Origin: Candidatus Cloacimonadota bacterium
GTDB taxonomy: Bacteria > Cloacimonadota > Cloacimonadia > Cloacimonadales > Cloacimonadaceae
DNA: 64,000 nt
Assembly (NCBI GenBank): GCA_020532085.1
Contig: JAJBAV010000007.1
Location: forward strand, 24,288-88,287
Reading direction: 5' to 3'
In this document: positions 60,843 through 64,000 of the stretch, in pieces
Layout of the letters: each line of letters begins with the position of its first letter
Numbering within the stretch: position 1 is the first letter of the stretch
Made by a program: the position numbers and the translations under genes
The notes under the pieces: model-generated
Databases searched by the model: none
Told to the model about the DNA's origin: nothing
Seen by the model: the letters and a program-made list of their open reading frames with translations, nothing else

Positions 60843-63722
60843 TCAACGCAAGCGCAGGGTTTTGAAGAGCTTGCGTTCGCCGGAGGCCCTCAATTCCAGC
60901 AGATACACGCCGGCGGCCACCGGGACGCCGTTTTGGTCGCGGCCGTCCCAAACGAACTGACTGTTGCCTTTGGCGCCGGAACTTCCTCGAAAGCCGGCTA
61001 TCCGCTGCCCGCGAATGTTATGGATGTCTATCTCCACCCTCTCGCCTGCTCTGGCGGTTTGGCAGTTGATCCGCAGCTCCGCGGCAAAGGGATTGGGCGC
61101 GCAGCTCAGAGTGACGCTGACCGCGGGGCTCAGACCGTCGTCAACCTCCACTCCGGGATAGAGTTCCGGGATGATCTGGCTCAGGAAGTCCCTGACCTCG
61201 TCCTGCAGCATGAAATAGAGCGGAAAGCCCAACAGCGCCAGGGTTCCGCCGGCTTGAGCCCGGATCGCCAGCGGCTCGTTGTCGTTCACTCCGGCGTTCA
61301 CGATCTCCGCCCGGTAGAGTGGGTCCGCCGCTCCCGCGAAGACATAGCTCATCGGCAGCATCCCGTTCCAGGGCGTCGCCAGCTTGGCCGGGTCCGGATG
61401 CAGGTCGGGATAGATGTCACTTTGCGCGGAAACCAGCACGGCGGAGTTGTTCAGTAGCGGTGTGATGCCCGGCAGGAAGCGGTTCAGAAAAGCGCTGTCG
61501 AACTGGCTGGGGTATTTCCAGCCGGAGATCAGCAGGGTCCCGCCGCTGAGCACGTAGCTGCCCAGCAGGTTTTGGTAGTCGATTATGTGCATGTCTGAAA
61601 AATCGTCGCAGTGCCAGAGGATGAAGGGATGGTGGCTCAGCTGGCTTAGGCTGAGCTGGTTTTGGCTCTCCAGGTCCCGCACCGTGTGGGCAAAATCGCC
61701 CAGAACATAGGCGTAGAAATCATCCACCATCTGGTCGGTGGGCGAAATGTTGGCTCCGTTGCCATGCCTGGTCTCGTCCACCAGCAGAAACCCCTGGTCG
61801 AAGGGAAAGTCGATCGGCGTGGTCACCATCCGATTGGAGGGCAGGCTGAGAAAGCCCTCCAGGTCCACCGCGGTCACGTAGTATTGATAGCTGTGGCCGT
61901 TGGTCACGGTGACGTCTGTGTAGTTCAGAGTGTTTAGCGGCGTGTCCGTCAAGCGGATGAACTCTCCGTCCGGAAACAGCTGGCGGAAAACGTGGTAACC
62001 TGCCAGCGGGATGCCGCCGCCAAAGGGATTCCAGCTCAGGTCCACGGCGCCGTCGTAAGCCAGGCAGGTGGCCAGTTGCAGCGTGTTTTGCGTGAAGGAG
62101 CGGGTCAGCACCCAGTGGTTGGGATCGATCTGAATGGTGCCAACGTCGTCGGAAAGCGCGATGGGAAAGTAGTTTGTGTAGCCTTCCGGGGTGGCCCTGA
62201 CCACCACGGAGTCCGCCACCGCCGAGCCTGGAATGCTGATCGGCACGTCGATGTCGAAGAGCGTGGAAGTGGGGCTGGTGGTGGTGGCGAAGATCTTGGC
62301 CATCCCCGTATCGTTGTGCAGCACTGTGAAAGTGGCGTTGGGGATGCCCGGGGAGTAGATCCACTGTTGGAAAAACTGGCTCAGGTCTTCTCCTCCGGCC
62401 AGTTCGGCAAGGCCGATGAATTCCGCCGTGTTTATGTTGCCGCCGGGAAAGGTGGTCAGGAGGGAGCGGATGAAGTTGAAATAGCCTTCGTTGCCCAGTT
62501 TCAGCCGCAGCATGTGCAGCACGGAGGCCGATTTTTCGTAGGTGGGCGGCGCGAACATCATGTTGTACTCAGGATCGAAAATGGTCTGCGGTCCGTTGCT
62601 GTTTTCCCAGGAGACGTAGTATTGCTGGATGTTGTCGCGCAGGTAGTCGCAGCCAGCCTGCCAACCCTCATGATGCGCTTCCCAGAGGAATTCCGAATAG
62701 GTGGCAAAACTCTCTTTCAGCCACACCTCGCGCATGGTGATGGGGGTCACCAGGTTTCCGTACCACTGATGCGTAAGTTCATGCGCCACAATTGATTCGT
62801 AATTCTGGTTCCCGGTCAGGTAGGCCGCTCCGAAAGTGGTCATGGTCTGGTGCTCCATCGCCGCGTAGGTGGTCATCGGCACCACCATGTGCCCGTATTT
62901 TTCAAAGGGATAGGGTCCGTACACGGAAGAGAAGAAACCGATCATGTCTGGAACGTTGGCGAAATCCATCTGGGCGTTGTTGATTTGGCCGGGCAGCACA
63001 AAATTCTGGATGGGCAGGTCCCCGGCCTGCTGCGTGAACTCGATGTAGGGCGCGGCCGCCAAACCCATCACGTAAGTGGCTATGGGGGAAGATGATACCC
63101 AATGGTGGGTGCGGGTGCCATCGCCGTTGTCGGTGATCCCGGTCCTGATCCCGTTGGCCGCGGCCAGCCAGTCTGAGCGTACTGTTATGTTCCAGTCCAC
63201 CAAAGCTTTATCCCAGGGATGATCGTAGGAAGGCCAGTAGTAGCGCCCGGCGTCGGGATTGGAGAGGGTGTAAACTGCGTTGGGGGTGAATATCAGGCCG
63301 ATGTTGTAGGGCGCCGGGGAGCGGCGGGGGTGGCCTGAATAGTAAACTTTGGTCACAAAGGGGTTGCGCTGCGCTGGGGGCAGGGGAATGCTCAACAGTC
63401 CGTCAGCGTGGGTGAAGGCCACCTGCGCGTCGTTGAGCAGCACACTGTAAACCTGCAGCGAATCGCTCTCCAGTTCATAATGGATCGCATCCAGCGGCCA
63501 CTCGGGCGTTACCTGCGCCTCCACCATCCCGTTGATGAACTGGGTTTCGGTGTTTATCTCCAGGTTGATCACGTATTTGCTGATGTCAAATCCGGTCAGC
63601 GAATCGGCGCGCTCGATCTCGCGTGTGCTGGGCTCCAGGCTCCAAAAGGGCTGGTTGGCGTTCAGGCCGGTGGCGAGAAACGACAAAAGAAACAGCGGCA
63701 ACAACTTGGCAGATTTTATCAT
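60843..63722 (-). CDS. Secreted M1-family aminopeptidase with sorting domain
   Basis: 959 aa. Signal peptide (to about LNANQ), M1 N-terminal beta domain, substrate motif AAMEH (287-291, GAMEN-like), zinc site HELTH (314-318) and third ligand Glu337 in WLKESFATYSE, so the protease is complete. After the catalytic part come FnIII-like domains and a lipase/glutamine-amidotransferase-like region (FLLVDETRHGNG). The C-terminal sorting module is CAPNPFAAELRINC, HNIRGQRIAGF, FVWDGRDQNGVPVAAGVYLLEL, ending KTLRLR. GAGG precedes the ATG. TTGACA at 63789-63794 (minus) is the likely -35. Confidence 0.92.
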   Translation of the reverse strand: MIKSAKLLPLFLLSFLATGLNANQPFWSLEPSTREIERADSLTGFDISKYVINLEINTETQFINGMVEAQVTPEWPLDAIHYELESDSLQVYSVLLNDAQVAFTHADGLLSIPLPPAQRNPFVTKVYYSGHPRRSPAPYNIGLIFTPNAVYTLSNPDAGRYYWPSYDHPWDKALVDWNITVRSDWLAAANGIRTGITDNGDGTRTHHWVSSSPIATYVMGLAAAPYIEFTQQAGDLPIQNFVLPGQINNAQMDFANVPDMIGFFSSVYGPYPFEKYGHMVVPMTTYAAMEHQTMTTFGAAYLTGNQNYESIVAHELTHQWYGNLVTPITMREVWLKESFATYSEFLWEAHHEGWQAGCDYLRDNIQQYYVSWENSNGPQTIFDPEYNMMFAPPTYEKSASVLHMLRLKLGNEGYFNFIRSLLTTFPGGNINTAEFIGLAELAGGEDLSQFFQQWIYSPGIPNATFTVLHNDTGMAKIFATTTSPTSTLFDIDVPISIPGSAVADSVVVRATPEGYTNYFPIALSDDVGTIQIDPNHWVLTRSFTQNTLQLATCLAYDGAVDLSWNPFGGGIPLAGYHVFRQLFPDGEFIRLTDTPLNTLNYTDVTVTNGHSYQYYVTAVDLEGFLSLPSNRMVTTPIDFPFDQGFLLVDETRHGNGANISPTDQMVDDFYAYVLGDFAHTVRDLESQNQLSLSQLSHHPFILWHCDDFSDMHIIDYQNLLGSYVLSGGTLLISGWKYPSQFDSAFLNRFLPGITPLLNNSAVLVSAQSDIYPDLHPDPAKLATPWNGMLPMSYVFAGAADPLYRAEIVNAGVNDNEPLAIRAQAGGTLALLGFPLYFMLQDEVRDFLSQIIPELYPGVEVDDGLSPAVSVTLSCAPNPFAAELRINCQTARAGERVEIDIHNIRGQRIAGFRGSSGAKGNSQFVWDGRDQNGVPVAAGVYLLELRASGERKLFKTLRLR

Positions 63723-64000
63723 CTTTTCCTCAAGCGGGTTTTCACCCTGGCTGATTAATAAAATCATGCTCCCCCAACCGCTTGTTTTTGTCAATCAGAT
63801 ATCCTGTATTTTGGAAGTGCAGGACGGAAACAACCATGGCTTGATTTTCTAGAGTTGGATATCTGCTCACTTTCAAGGCATCCCCCCAAAAAAGTGAGTG
63901 TCAGGAATTGCAGTAGTCCCTATAACAAGAGAGTATGGCATTATTTTGTCCACCGATTTGTGATTTCCGGAGCCATTTGGCCATTTGTCCTCAAAGTTCG
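63723..64000. other. Non-coding end of the window
   Basis: 278 bases upstream of the aminopeptidase gene. Besides the TTGACA element at 63789-63794 I see only a short inverted repeat, CTCACTT near 63868 with AAGTGAG near 63892. Nothing else is assigned. Confidence 0.5.

Noticed and set aside
60709..60951. 80-codon minus-strand frame upstream of the aminopeptidase stop
   Set aside because: Half overlaps the aminopeptidase C terminus in another frame, and no start or ribosome site supports it; the protein-like tail is probably chance.

Overview
This window looks like a piece of the chromosome of a Gram-negative bacterium of the FCB superphylum, most likely a Cloacimonadota (Candidatus Cloacimonas-like) organism. 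The grounds are an outer membrane (porins, a SurA-like chaperone, lipoproteins), secreted proteins with C-terminal PNPF/FlgD-like sorting domains together with a PorV-like protein, a membrane-bound biotin-dependent decarboxylase typical of amino-acid or propionate fermenters, and a moderately high GC content. The phylum is inferred from gene content; no marker search was possible.

Layout. 1-5.3 kb: a leftward operon of seven genes (lipoprotein, two periplasmic prolyl isomerases, pgpA, yajC, def, and fmt cut by the window edge). 5.3-7.4 kb: dnaA flanked on both sides by DnaA boxes, with a DnaA-trio-like element and AT-rich DNA on the 3' side of dnaA; this is the probable replication origin. 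7.4-20.5 kb: accessory genes (4Fe-4S lipoprotein, DUF3795, a Ser/Thr kinase fused to a sulfatase-modifying-factor fold, aminotransferase, aquaporin, nitroreductase, radical SAM) separated by several families of small repeats. 20.5-25 kb: adenosine-specific kinase, thpR, recA and recX, then the divergent abasic-site repair pair nth / HMCES. 25-35.3 kb: an ion permease with a PTS-IIA/CBS regulator, the phosphate module (porin, pstS, pstC, pstA, pstB, phoU), a small sigma factor, phoR and phoB. 35.4-42 kb: lipoprotein, rfbB, parB, parA, rsmG and a large secreted protein built of 13 G-N-D-x-Y repeats.

42-44.2 kb: an ECF sigma factor, zinc-finger anti-sigma factor and two Spy/CpxP-like proteins, i.e. 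an envelope-stress module. 44.5-52.2 kb: four secreted proteins, three with C-terminal sorting domains. 52.2-63.7 kb: a leftward run with an M1-type secreted aminopeptidase, a complete acyl-CoA decarboxylase pump (carboxyltransferase, gamma subunit, a biotin carrier with two biotinyl domains, beta subunit), a PorV-like protein, dxr, pfkA and a SagB-type oxidoreductase.

The most notable items are the bipartite origin with its trio element, the G-N-D-x-Y solenoid protein, the double biotin carrier, an 89-bp near-perfect palindrome present twice plus a decayed copy, a PHO-box-like array ahead of the pst operon with a sigma factor coupled to phoBR, and the kinase fused to a formylglycine-enzyme fold. 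I saw no tRNA, rRNA, CRISPR array, prophage or transposase gene.
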